Assembly: GCA_963082975.1 (NCBI GenBank) | Contig: OY720347.1 | Span: 29,901,398-29,965,397 of the forward strand | Length of the DNA stretch: 64,000 bases | Reading direction: 5' to 3' | DNA from: Labia minor | Taxonomy: Eukaryota; Arthropoda; Insecta; Dermaptera; Spongiphoridae | Program-made: the position numbers and the translations under genes | The notes under the pieces: generated by a model | Seen by the model: only the letters and a program-made list of their open reading frames with translations | What the model was told of the DNA's origin: nothing | Database searches by the model: none | Part shown: positions 13,505-24,807 of the stretch, in pieces | How positions within the stretch are numbered: position 1 is the first letter of the stretch | Layout of the letters: each line of letters starts with the position of its first letter

Positions 13505-13630
13505 AAGGTATTCAGTATTCTCTTAACCTTTATCTTGATTTTCTTGATCGGAGGCGCTACTTTTTATTTCAAAAAGTTTCCCAATTTTGAAACCGTAGGC
13601 TTGGTGGACTTCGATCCTTGAACCAAGTTT
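13505..13630 (-). repeat. tRNA-derived SINE, partial copy 1
   Basis: The minus strand reads CTACGG, TTCAAAATTGGGAA, GTAGCGCCTCCGATCAAG and AAAATCAAGATAAAGG in order, matching the body of the SINE at 40600-40760. The tRNA-like head is degraded (GGTTCAAGGATCGAAGTCC may be its B-box remnant). Short and diverged. Confidence 0.6.
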
Positions 13631-14195
13631 AAATTTTTTGCTTGTCTAATCCCATTTCATAGTAAAGTTACACATTTAAAATACTATAATAATAACGACT
13701 AACATATTTTTGAAGGTTACCTTTTAATGTCCTAAGATATAGGTTTATACAAAAATAAAAAAAATAAAATTAATCATTTCTGAAACATTGTAAAGTAGGT
13801 TACTACTATTTAGGGCATTTGCCGCTCTTTTACCACATTCATTAATTGAATTGACAATAAAATTTATTTTATCCTAATCCTTAAAATTTTTATAAACTAG
13901 AAAAAATCTACCATTATATGATGGTAAAATATGATTGAAATTACTGAAAATAGTGAAATAAATAGTTTGAACTCTGAACAAAAATATATTTATCATGAAT
14001 TTTATTAAGAATAAATTAAATAAAAAGTAGTGATAATTTATAATAATAATAATAAAAATAATTACAATACTTTCGATTAAATATAAATAACACTTGAAAT
14101 AGTTTCTGTAATGAAAATTCATTTAATAGATGTAATAGAAATAAAAAATTCATTTTCAAATTTAAAACGTAACGTCTTATCACAGCAACTTTTTT
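13631..14195. other. AT-rich unique DNA
   Basis: The minus-strand frame at 13874-14122 is Ile/Phe/Tyr-rich low complexity and is not credible as a gene. Confidence 0.5.
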
Positions 14196-14394
14196 ACTAT
14201 CTCGTAAATAAAGATATATGTTTGATAATTTTTCACATGATTAATAATTGTATAAAACTGCTATATATAGAATTTCACCTTGATTGAATCCCTGAAAGTA
14301 CCAGAATTAATTTTTTAACACTGCAAATCTCACCCGCCAACACGTGTCATGTTGCCATCAATAAAAAGCCAAACATGCGCTGGTTTAATATTTA

Positions 14395-15859
14395 CTAGAT
14401 GCTCCGAGCGCCTACGGCGCTCTTCACACCTAGACGGGGGCTCCGCCCCCTGTACCCCCGAGTGATACATAGTATTTGGTTGAAAGTCTGTATGTAAAAG
14501 GTTTTCATCCATTTTGTTTCAATCAGTATAAGTAGATAAGACATGTATTTGTTTTCTTGTAAAATATATTTTAATTTAATCAGTAAATTAATTATATATT
14601 ATTATTGTATTTATCTAACTCTGTCTCTACAGTTTTCGAAAGTTCTTAGCCGCAGCATCCTCATTTCTCTAAGCGTCCCTATCCTGAGCTACAACCAAAT
14701 CCTACCCTGTCCCATCTCTCCCATGTCCCTTCCTTCATTGTCCACCCACCTTGGTGCTTGGTCTTCCACCGGATGTTTCCCAATCGGTTTCTCCCAATTT
14801 CTAGTTTCTCCAATTCCAACCACGTCCCCTTCCCATCCCAGCCTTCTTGATTTTATAACCTTAACTATATCTGGACATTATTTCTCGTTATGCATCTCTG
14901 CCATCCCCCTGTGACCTCATCTTCTTTTGGCCTATAAATGCTGCGAACAATATTAATCTCACAAATTCTCCAAATCTACTCTCGTCTCCCAGAGTCATCG
15001 TTAGGGTGACCAAACGTCCCGTCTTTAGGTGCTCTGTCCCAAAAATGTCTTCGGGACACCCTACTGTTTTTTCAATATTTAGGACATTTCGTAATTTTTT
15101 TTTCAAAATTTTTTCAATTTAGTTCTAAAAAAAAGGTATACCGTTTGTCCCGGTTTGGTGTTTTCGAAATATGGTCACCCTAGTCATCGATCAACATGAA
15201 AAATAATTGTTTTATATATTTTAATTTTGATCCTCTTTGATGAGATAAACCCCTTTATTGCATAATAACAGGCGTTACTCAATTACAACGTCAATTTAAA
15301 TTCTTCTCGAATATTATTATCTTTCGTGATTAGAGATCTTAAGTATTTAAATATTTATACTTTTTCAAATTCTACATTTTGTATGTTAATTGTATGTAAG
15401 TCGTATCGGTATCATAATTCTTGAATTTTTTTGTTTAATTATATTTCGGTTGATTTTTCCCCAACTTCTCTAACCACATGTCTCCTCTTCTAGTCCAATT
15501 CATTTACCTATCAATGTTGCATAAGGAATTTAAATTTCGTAATTTGGCTAGAACACTCCATTTATAAAATTTTAAATAGAGGGAGAGAGAGAGAGGTTCT
15601 AATTATATATATATCTGTTTCTATGACAACAAAAAAGTAAACAAATTACATACATACAAACACTCTCCTTTATATATATTTCTGGAAAATGGAACACCCG
15701 CAGCTCAGCTCAGGAGTTACCTAAGATTCTAATTTCTTTTTTATTTTTCATCATTTGAGGTACCCTTCACCTCAGAAAAATTTGGTTACCTTACTCCTTG
15801 TAGTTTAGGCTCTGGAGTTTTTTGCGTACAGACGGACACTATCGTATTAAATATATAGA
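14395..15859 (-). mobile_element. Non-autonomous Helitron, copy 1
   Basis: Read on the minus strand, it starts TCTATATATTTAATACGATA and ends with the hairpin GAGCGCC-GTA-GGCGCTC, seven bases and CTAG. It lies between a host A and T. The TC start, a GC-rich hairpin just before the end, a CTRR terminus and A|T insertion without target duplication are the defining Helitron features. No RepHel helicase-replicase frame is present, so it would depend on an autonomous partner. The pyrimidine-rich open frame across 14543-14914 matches no protein and is shared by the other copies only because they are repeats. It carries a hAT-like MITE at 15002-15182. Confidence 0.88.
15002..15182. mobile_element. 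hAT-like MITE fixed inside Helitron copy 1
   Basis: Ends TAGGGTGACCA and TGGTCACCCTA are inverted, flanked by 8-bp repeats GTCATCGT (14994-15001) and GTCATCGA (15183-15190). The same MITE sits at the same internal site in all three Helitron copies. Confidence 0.85.
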
Positions 15860-15960
15860 TTATTTATAATTTGTAATTAATTAAATTTAATTTAAATATG
15901 ATATATTATGTTATTTAATCCAATTCAAATTTGCGAGATAGTCGAGTGGAGACACTCCAG

Positions 15961-18384
15961 CATATTTTAAAAAGGGTGTCAATAAATTTTTCTTCTCTCA
16001 CTTATCCAAGATATTCTAAAGAATAACATTACACAACATTCATTCTTCTATTGAGCAGAAACTTTTGTAGATTTGTTGAACTTTCATCGGCATTTTTTTG
16101 TGATAGAAAGTTGGTTGATATGTGGTTACTTCAGTGCGCATCCCTGTACAAAATCGATCAATACTAGACGAAAATCTTTGAAATTTTGAAAAATTATTAT
16201 TTATTGACATTTTCATTTCATTAATTTTTTTTAAGTTAACAATAATTGATAACATTTATTAATTAACAAATATTTATTTATATATAAAATAATTTAACCA
16301 TTTTTCTAAAAATTTTTATTTTACGAATACTGTCTACATTCAATGTAGATACAGAATTTAAATATAAAATTATATATAATTTAATATATTTTAATAGAAT
16401 AAATATTTTTAAATAATTTCTATTTCAAAGAAAAATAAATTGTATTCACCGTAAACTGAGCAAACAATGTTAAACATTGTAAATATACAACAAAATGTTT
16501 GATTTCAATTAGTTCTGAGCACTTTATAATATGCAAATGAATCTTTGCTTTAGAAATAATAAATAAGAATATAATGATTAAGTTATATTCAACGAACTTT
16601 TAGTTCGTTTATAAAATCTATGTCTGTGTGTCTGTCGCCAAAAATTTTCAATTTTTTAAATTTTGATTTTGGATTGGGGTAGAGCTTAAAAAAGTGTAAT
16701 TGTAAAGTGGTCTTGGTTTTTTAAAATTCGGTTGGGAACATGGCCAAATCGGCGGTCAAAGTTAAAAATTTCCCATATTTTCAGCGCATAATTATAAATA
16801 AGCGATGTTTTCAGCGCATCTTCGATCGTATCATTATAATTATAATTATAATTATAAATTATATTAATTATTATGAATTATTATTGACAACATTACATTG
16901 TTTCTTATTTTGATTAGAATTACATTTTCATTCTGTAAATTAAATAATTTTATTTCATTTAAATAAATATCTATTTTTAAATATTTTTTGCTCTCTACAT
17001 TATTTATCTAATTCTCACAATATATTAAGTTCATATAAATTGGAATTATTTATCCATTACCTAATTTAAACATTTAGTTCGTTGATAGTAATGCTTCCTA
17101 GCATTCCCAGATGTTTTTTAAGATATTTGATTCAATGTCATTATAGACATCATTATTAACAATCAGTTAATATTAAATAAATTTATTTTCTCTAATTTTG
17201 TTTAATCTACCTCGGTAATTTCATTTTTTTAAACGTAAATTTATAAACGTAAAGCCACAGCGGAAGCAAATTAGTATGTAAAATACTTTGATTAAAAAAA
17301 TTATTTTTATAGCATATTCTAATCGATTCTTTTGTTTTTTTATTTTTTATAGCAAATTGTATAAGTATTTAAATTACAATGAATTTTATATATAATTAAA
17401 ATAAATATATTTAATACATCACCGCCAGATGATGATCTGAAGATAAATTTAAACGATTCAGTTACAATGAATTCTTACGGAAAATATTGTTTTAATATTT
17501 CTACAGGAAACGATATTTCATCTAGAATCTAATTTATTTTTCAAAATCCTTTAACCATAAATAATCTTTTAAAAGGTTCTAAAATAATATACAATTTTCA
17601 CCTAAAATTAAAAAAATAAAATAAAATTCTGTTAAAAGAATTATAAATTAACTTGACAATAAAATTATACATATTCTATTATAATACATATAATATTGTT
17701 ATGAATATCTATTTCAAATAATGAAATATATTTATTTAGTATAGTAAATGTTTGTTTTATCTTAAAACGTAAATTTAAACAATATATATATATATATATG
17801 GCGTGATGAATGTAAATAGGGAGGGGCCTTGATATGCTTGAATCTACATATTTATATTTGATAAATGTGGGAAACTTAATTGGGCATCTCTTTTTTCATT
17901 GTAATGCTTTTTTTAATTCTATCCATTAAGTCTTGTATAAAAAAGTCTAATCATATATGGCGTATACTTAAAATGTATCCCTCTTTGTATGTAACTTTAG
18001 ATCAAATTCCATTACCTAATTTAAACATGAAAAAAGCATTGAATTAAAGGTAGAAAAACTGTGTAATATTTATTACAAACCAATGAAAATTTATTTTTGT
18101 TCCTTTAGCTAATTCTAGTAGGATAATTAGAAATAAATAAATACTGATATGTGAAAATAACAACTCGAGTCTTTTAAAAAAATTTTTAGATAAAAAAAGA
18201 AAAAACCATACTAATATTCTATTTTGATATTGATTTTTAATTTATATTAAATCACGTGATAATGTTTAATATGTTTACAAAAGCCTAGACTTCGTACATG
18301 TCTTTTATATTATAATATATTCAAAATTTTTATATCGAAGTTAATTTACAACAGATATTCAACTGCAATATGAATATTAAAATC
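15961..18384. other. AT-rich DNA with one HINE-like candidate
   Basis: Mostly unique A/T-rich sequence. Exceptions are a perfect hairpin and GTCT-rich patch at 16591-16860 (separate entry) and a short (AT)n at 17784-17799. No gene recognised. Confidence 0.5.
16591..16860. repeat. Possible further Helentron-like repeat or its relic
   Basis: It starts with a perfect 8-bp stem hairpin AACGAACT-TTT-AGTTCGTT (16591-16609), followed by TGTCTGTGTGTCTGTCGCC (16621-16639), and closes with a (TAATTA)n tract (16829-16860). The hairpin plus GTCT motif resembles families A and B, but only one copy is in the window, so its limits and class are uncertain. Confidence 0.35.
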
Positions 18385-18715
18385 GGATAAGAGGAAATGC
18401 ATGTTTCCTTTTATCATTTGGATTTTTTTGGAGATTGTGAATTCTAATAAATGATAATGTGAAATTAAAAAAATATTAAATACATATAAATATTATATAA
18501 AAAATATATTATAGAGTTTATTTAAATTTACGCTGATATATGTTGGCGGCTATATTGTTTTTATCGCGTATTCAATCACATGGCAAGTTACATGATTGAG
18601 TAGCATGTCCAAATTCTAAAATTTTATAATCAAAACAAAAGTCCGTTAGTATAAATGTTTCTTGTTTAGATCATGGCGCATTTTGTTGAAAAAATTGCTT
18701 TATATCAGCGGTTGC

Positions 18716-18995
18716 CAAAGTGGTGGTCCACGGACCACTAGTGGTCCGCGAGAAAATTTCGCTGGTCCGCAGAAAAATGTGGAATATAGGTACTTACTCA
18801 TCATGTTAAGTTATGTTTTAAGATGCATTCATAACAATACGTGATAAGTTATAAAAACTCAATGTTTATGTGTTCTTTGATCACAATTTTTATTTATAAA
18901 TATATATTTAACACTTAAAAAATCCTATTAGTGGTCCGCGGGATTTAAATTATGAATTAACTGGTCCGTGAGGTCAAAAAGTTTGGCGACCGCTG
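18716..18995. mobile_element. hAT MITE (first duplication unit)
   Basis: Ends CAGCGGTTGCCAAAGTGGTG and AGTTTGGCGACCGCTG are inverted. Flanks CTTTATAT (18708-18715) and TTTTATAT (18996-19003) are an 8-bp target repeat with one mismatch. The interior has several TGGTCCGC motifs, including the palindromic GTGGTCCACGGACCAC. Short frames through it are not genes. Confidence 0.85.
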
Positions 18996-19008
18996 TTTTA
19001 TATTAGAT

Positions 19009-19776
19009 CAAGGGCGAGCAACTCGCGGCCCGAACAGATTTGTGCGACCCGCCAAGCAGTGATAAATAAAAACAGAGTTGCCAAGTTTCAATAATTTACA
19101 GTAAAAATAATTCACCCAATATCCGCATGCGAAAATAATTTGAAATTTTCCGTATACTTCGCGAGATAATTTGAAATCTATCAATAATAAGTTGACCTGT
19201 GACCAGGCGCAGAATCGACCGACGGTTTGAAATAAAATAATTTCCAGCTACAGAAACAATTTCAAATAATCTAAATGTATCTATTAATGAAAATAAAAAA
19301 CAGATAAATATGTTTAATTTTATTTTATTTATAATATATATGTAAGACGAGGCTGTGACGTTATGAATGGCTGGATGACGTCATATAATTTTAAATTAAG
19401 AAAAAACTAATAAAGATGATTTTTCTCGAGGATAAAACCAATACAAAGTGCACGATTCGTGGTGATATGTAAAAAATCTCCTCATATGAAATTTGGTGTG
19501 GAAATAACCCTTCCTTCCTATCTTCGATCGCTAATACTATCACTTCCGGCTTTTGGATATACACCAAAAGTTGATCAATTCATCATACTGATGCATTAAG
19601 TAAATATACCAAATTTTAAATCCGTTGAGCCTTTCAAGCTGTATGTAAAAATCTCCATATGTGAAATTTGGTGTGAAAACAATACCTCCCTTACTATCGT
19701 CGGTCGGTAAAAAAAAAATTAAAAGAAATAAATGTTTTATTTATTTATTTATTTGATAGCTCTTTGGCCTTACAAA
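19009..19776. mobile_element. Truncated hAT element hosting family B (first unit)
   Basis: The left end CAAGGGCGAGCAACTCGCGG resembles the start of hAT elements. The right part AGCTCTTTGGCCTTACAAAG looks like the inner part of such an element's other end. The expected last dozen or so bases are missing, because the duplication edge cuts here. Family B (19186-19708) lies inside. hAT assignment is by motif resemblance only. Confidence 0.5.
19186..19708 (-). repeat. Family B repeat, copy 2
   Basis: On the minus strand it starts ACCGACCGACGATAG and ends with the hairpin and AACTTATT. The (GTCY)n tract and flanking bases are deleted (join near CAAGCTGTATGTAAAAATCT). Confidence 0.88.
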
Positions 19777-20107
19777 GGATAAGAGGAAATGCATGTTTCC
19801 TTTTATCATTTGGATTTTTTTGGAGATTGTGAATTCTAATAAATGATAATGTGAAATTAAAAAAATATTAAATACATATAAATATTATATAAAAAATATA
19901 TTATAGAGTTTATTTAAATTTACGCTGATATATGTTGGCGGCTATATTGTTTTTATCGCGTATTCAATCACATGGCAAGTTACATGATTGAGTAGCATGT
20001 CCAAATTCTAAAATTTTATAATCAAAACAAAAGTCCGTTAGTATAAATGTTTCTTGTTTAGATCATGGCGCATTTTGTTGAAAAAATTGCTTTATATCAG
20101 CGGTTGC

Positions 20108-20387
20108 CAAAGTGGTGGTCCACGGACCACTAGTGGTCCGCGAGAAAATTTCGCTGGTCCGCAGAAAAATGTGGAATATAGGTACTTACTCATCATGTTA
20201 AGTTATGTTTTAAGATGCATTCATAACAATACGTGATAAGTTATAAAAACTCAATGTTTATGTGTTCTTTGATCACAATTTTTATTTATAAATATATATT
20301 TAACACTTAAAAAATCCTATTAGTGGTCCGCGGGATTTAAATTATGAATTAACTGGTCCGTGAGGTCAAAAAGTTTGGCGACCGCTG
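20108..20387. mobile_element. hAT MITE (second duplication unit)
   Basis: Identical to 18716-18995 at the 1392-bp offset, including its flanking target repeat. It arose by the duplication, not by a second insertion. Confidence 0.85.
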
Positions 20388-20400
20388 TTTTATATTAGAT

Positions 20401-21168
20401 CAAGGGCGAGCAACTCGCGGCCCGAACAGATTTGTGCGACCCGCCAAGCAGTGATAAATAAAAACAGAGTTGCCAAGTTTCAATAATTTACAGTAAAAAT
20501 AATTCACCCAATATCCGCATGCGAAAATAATTTGAAATTTTCCGTATACTTCGCGAGATAATTTGAAATCTATCAATAATAAGTTGACCTGTGACCAGGC
20601 GCAGAATCGACCGACGGTTTGAAATAAAATAATTTCCAGCTACAGAAACAATTTCAAATAATCTAAATGTATCTATTAATGAAAATAAAAAACAGATAAA
20701 TATGTTTAATTTTATTTTATTTATAATATATATGTAAGACGAGGCTGTGACGTTATGAATGGCTGGATGACGTCATATAATTTTAAATTAAGAAAAAACT
20801 AATAAAGATGATTTTTCTCGAGGATAAAACCAATACAAAGTGCACGATTCGTGGTGATATGTAAAAAATCTCCTCATATGAAATTTGGTGTGGAAATAAC
20901 CCTTCCTTCCTATCTTCGATCGCTAATACTATCACTTCCGGCTTTTGGATATACACCAAAAGTTGATCAATTCATCATACTGATGCATTAAGTAAATATA
21001 CCAAATTTTAAATCCGTTGAGCCTTTCAAGCTGTATGTAAAAATCTCCATATGTGAAATTTGGTGTGAAAACAATACCTCCCTTACTATCGTCGGTCGGT
21101 AAAAAAAAAATTAAAAGAAATAAATGTTTTATTTATTTATTTATTTGATAGCTCTTTGGCCTTACAAA
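20401..21168. mobile_element. Truncated hAT element hosting family B (second unit)
   Basis: Duplicate of 19009-19776. Its right-hand side runs into GGAGGTGAATTT, where hAT-like sequence stops. Confidence 0.5.
20578..21100 (-). repeat. Family B repeat, copy 3 (duplicate of copy 2)
   Basis: Same sequence and same internal deletion as copy 2, at the 1392-bp offset. Confidence 0.88.
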
Positions 21169-21589
21169 GGAGGTGAATTTAAAAAATAAAATTTCAATAT
21201 TCAAAAAATAAAGCAATATACAAAAAAAAAAGTAAACACACAGAAATGAAAATAAAATAAAAGATATTAATTACTCATAAATACTTTTACATTCGTTTAT
21301 GATAAATGATCGAATCTTTTTACAAATAAAAAAATGTCACTGAATTTACCGCAATTCTCAATCTCGAGATACTCAATCAGATTTTCATCATCCGGTATAT
21401 TTTCCTTCATATAATTTTTCAGCATCTCATTGTATATTGTATATCGGACAAATCAACAACACGTGAACCATTGGTACAAAGGAAAAAAACGATTGCTGAA
21501 GCTTTATTTTTTTCCAATCCACCATTATAAATGCTGAGAATTTTTTGAGTTGACTTATTGAGTTCTCTGTCCATTCAGCCTCCTAACCA

Positions 21590-23945
21590 ATCTCTCTCAA
21601 CATGGCCCTCTGCCATGTAGCTCAATTTTGTTCTGATTTGTCCATGTTTTCCAAATCCATTCTTCCTAATCTATTCAATCACTGTTTTGGGATCATTTCG
21701 TCAGATATCTCTAAAATCCTCCACCGCCAATATCCCTCCATGTATGAAATATCTGTCTGGTGTCTGGTTTGCCTCTAGTTTCACAAAATGATCTGGAGTG
21801 CTTCTGGGTCATCCAAAGTACTTTTTAACGTATTACTCTCTCAATCATATTCAGATTCCTCGCCGCTCAAACCTCAGAATCAATAATGATCGTCGCCGAA
21901 ACCGTTGACATGAAAAGTCTTTCCGTAGTATCCCAGCTGGTATTTTCACTCTTAGTCAAAATCTCAAATTATTTCCCAAGTGTCACTCTCTTCTTTGAGA
22001 TTGTAGCTTCAGCTGCCAGTCTAAACTTGCCAGATTATGAAAACTCCACTCCTGAATAAGTATATGATTGAACTTGTTCAACCACCTCGGAATCTCAATA
22101 TATCGGATCATATTTCTTCTATCTTCCTTTCGAAAAGTACACAAGTTTTGTCTTCATTGGGTTAAACTCCAAACCATTGAGATCTATATACTTCATCAAA
22201 ATTTTTAATTTTTTCTTTACGTCGGTATATGTGTCGCTCATTAATACTATATCGTCTACAAAAAGAAGCACAAACACTTTCCTATATCTTTATACCTTTC
22301 ACTCCGTGGATACAAAGTATTTTATTATGTTTGAGAGAACAATATAGGTCTCAATGTATCCGCCATATAGAACACCGGCTGTTATCCCTTTCTCTTCACT
22401 AAGGCCATTGACTACTCTAAATCTCATTGTTGGTTCATCATATATTCTTTTTATTATCTGAATTAGTTTACTGCTTCATCTCTTATCAAACAGCTTCATT
22501 CATAGTTTATCATGAACGAGAGAATCAAATGCTTTTTTGCAAGGTCAAGGTATTCTATTGACCAGCATCAACATTCCTAACGATAATTTTAACATAATTT
22601 GGTTGAGATTTATAATTATATTGTTGAATAGAAATAAGTTTAGTCAAATAAAAACTGGTTTGGTCTGTTGTAATTACTGCTATGTTGTTGCTGTGTTCGT
22701 TTTGTTACTTTATAATCAATAATTACATACGTACAATTTTATACCAACATTTAATTTGTGATGTAATAAAATTCACGAAAATAGCCCATACTTCCTTACA
22801 AGGAAGCCTAAGAGTTATAAAAATAATAGAGCTGAGACTAAATAACTAGTTGATGCATCTTTTTCTTCTCCTAAATTACGCTTGTTTTTCTGGTATCATA
22901 TTATTCTCTTCTGCCCAGAAAGTTATTCTTTTTATCAGCATTTTAGTAAAAATCTTCAAAATCGAATTCAGCGGAGCGATACCTCTTAGTTATATATGGG
23001 ATGTTCTTATCTCTCTTTTTGTAGAACATGATTAATTCTGTCTGAGACCATGTTAGTGAAATTCTCTTTTTAATAAACATATGTAATGTAATGTGATTCA
23101 ATATAATTATTTACTAATATATATTAGTGTTAAATTATATCAATTTTACCCGGTCCGAGCTAGATGATTTTGACCTTGTGACCCCAGGATGAAGACTACC
23201 TTTGTTGTAACATATTGTTCCCTCTATTGTAACATATTTAATTCTCTTGCTAGAGTGGGACACACTTTTTATCACTTTTTCATCATCTTTTCTATTTTCA
23301 ACTCTATTTTAACTAGTTTTTGATTTAATCATTCTGTTGTCCTTTTTAATCATCATCTCTTCCTCAATGTTTCTGACCTTCATCTTGGGTCTCTTCTTTG
23401 TTAATTGTCTAATTGTCTAATTTTAAACTTATCGCACATCTGTTTCTATATCAAATATTGAAATGGCAAGTTATTTATTTCGTTAATCATCTCTTTCTCA
23501 TATTCTATAATAACTCTCCTCTTTTTCCCTTGGGTCCCTCCAATAGGCAGACTTTCGATGTATTACTTGGTTCTTAGTTCTTTCCTAGATGTCTCATATT
23601 CCTTCTGATACTCTAATATTCTGCTCCGGTGTATTTTTTTTAAAAGCATCACTATAGAGTTTTTTTTCTTTCCGCTTTCCCTCATCACTAATGATGTCAT
23701 CATTGATTTCATTATAGAAATTTATTTTCTTAATTTAGAGAGATCCACGCAGACTGTATATTTTATAATCTTCCTAAGTTTCTCTTTACATAATTGGTTA
23801 TCTTGGATTGATTTGATAACTTCGACTATTTGGCCAAGTTAATCTTCTGTACCGACAGCTTCTCTGGGAACAAATCTAGTTGAGCTTCTTCGCTCTCTAA
23901 ATGCATCTCTCATCTGTTGTTGTGGTGTATCCGTCATTATCTACA
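21590..23945 (-). pseudogene. Decayed non-LTR retrotransposon (LINE) reverse transcriptase
   Basis: Minus-strand translation in shifting frames gives ordered reverse transcriptase blocks. These are RGIAPLNSILKIFTKMLIKR (about 22925-22990), MIPEKQA with a following FRRRK (about 22865-22890), KKAFDSLVHDKL (about 22510-22545), MRFRVVNGLSEEKGITAGVL (about 22375-22430) and the catalytic FVDDIVLM (22240-22262) followed by LEFNPMKTKLVYF. They are the fingers, palm and active-site motifs of LINE reverse transcriptases, with FVDD in place of the usual F/YADD. Further along, about 21590-22080, weakly LINE-like sequence continues towards the 3' end. Stops and frameshifts are frequent. A segment at about 22550-22768 interrupts the domain without matching it. 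Upstream, 23000-23945 contains QQQMRDAFRERRSSTRFVPR, probably from the same element, but I do not recognise its domain. Dead element; clade not determined. Confidence 0.75.
22550..22768. other. Unidentified segment inserted in the LINE pseudogene
   Basis: Reverse transcriptase similarity stops after WAIFVNF (near 22769) and resumes at LAKKAFDS (near 22545). The intervening ~220 bp carry no matching residues. No clear terminal repeats or target duplication were found, so the cause is unknown. Confidence 0.4.
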
Positions 23946-24180
23946 TATTTAAAGAGTCCTTAGCACAGCACGAAATGTTTTGCATTCTCATTAAAGATTT
24001 TATGTTTATTTGGACAGCTTGGATGCATAATTTTTTTTTTCACAAGATGTCCACTGTGTCACTTTTTTAATGAGTGACTTTTTAGACACGCCACAAATAT
24101 ATTCCGGATAACTGTAGACGTTTTGGTTTCAAACGCCCCATCCAAACCTCGGATGGGTACAAAAGTAATTTAAAAATAAG

Positions 24181-24423
24181 CTGGAGTGTCTCCACTCGAC
24201 TATATCGCAATTTGAATTAGATTAAATAACATATATATTACATTTAAATTAAATTTAATTAATTATAAATTATAAATTAAAATTAATAAATAATATTTTA
24301 TGGTATTTATAATATTTATTAAACCTAATGATACGTAAATGTATTCCTTTAAAACGTATAAAATTATCAAAATCCCAACATCGAAAATTTTCGTGATCGC
24401 AATACTATCTCTGGCGAGAGAGT
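24181..24423 (-). repeat. Family A repeat, copy 5 (internally deleted)
   Basis: Left hairpin end CTGGAGTGTCTCCACTCG with ACTATATCGC; right end AATACTATCTCTGGCGAGAG. The interior is deleted near 24325. Confidence 0.85.
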
Positions 24424-24519
24424 AATAAAGATCACAATTTGGTCTTCAATTCAACACTAAGAGAAATAAATGTAATAATATTGAAATTATTTAATATATA
24501 AGTCTGATATTATATAAAG

Positions 24520-24807
24520 CAATGGCTACCCTTTTTAGAAAAAACATTACTCAGCGCCCCCTGGAAATTTTTTTTTTTATAGCAATTAAACAGAAAGATA
24601 TAATTGTGTATTTTTTACCTCTTTTGTAAAATTTACTAAAGAAAGGTGTAAATTAGAAATATTGTTGTTTAAAATATTAAACTATTTATTGAACTCAGAA
24701 TACAGAAAGATAATAAATACAATTTCCCCTAAATGCATCCGAGACCATCATCATCATTCCCCTGGATTGTTGCAGTACTCACCTGGGGGCTACTTTGCGA
24801 AACATTG
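24520..24807. mobile_element. Probable degraded hAT MITE
   Basis: The left end CAATGGCTACCCTTTTTAG and right end GGGGGCTACTTTGCGAAACATTG form an imperfect inverted pair, with CGCCCCCTGG and CCACCTGGGGG-like cores (CTCACCTGGGGGC). No convincing 8-bp target repeat was found (ATATAAAG against ATCTAATA). Confidence 0.4.

Larger units (their letters stand above)
14196..15960 (+). repeat. Family A repeat, copy 4, split by a Helitron
   Basis: The left part (14196-14394) starts ACTATCTCG with an internal deletion straight to TAAATAAAGATATATG. The right part (15860-15960) ends GCGAGATAGTCGAGTGGAGA and CACTCCAG. Rejoining the halves across the Helitron gives GGTTTAATATTTATTATTTA, which matches the uninterrupted family A copy near 35763. 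Confidence 0.88.
18385..19776 (+). repeat. 1392-bp tandem duplication, first unit
   Basis: This unit is followed directly by a second copy (19777-21168). The lines I compared are identical, including a run of ten A at the same relative place. The unit holds a hAT MITE (18716-18995), the left part of another hAT (from 19009) and family B copy 2. The break edges share GGA: ATCGGATAAG at the left edge, AAAGGATAAG at the join and AAAGGAGGTG at the right edge. Confidence 0.95.
19777..21168 (+). repeat. 1392-bp tandem duplication, second unit
   Basis: Direct repeat of 18385-19776, offset exactly 1392 bp throughout. Either a very recent duplication or an assembly artefact. Confidence 0.95.

Noticed and set aside
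14543..14914. Open frame of 123 codons in Helitron copy 1, and the similar ones at 37407-37867 and 51375-51719, as a conserved protein gene
   Set aside because: The similarity follows from the frames lying in copies of one repeat. The sequence is pyrimidine-rich, no family is recognised, and the frame ends vary with repeat indels.
18662..18844. Identical 60-codon frames at 18662 and 20054 as duplicated genes
   Set aside because: They run through a hAT MITE inverted end and are identical only because of the 1392-bp tandem duplication.
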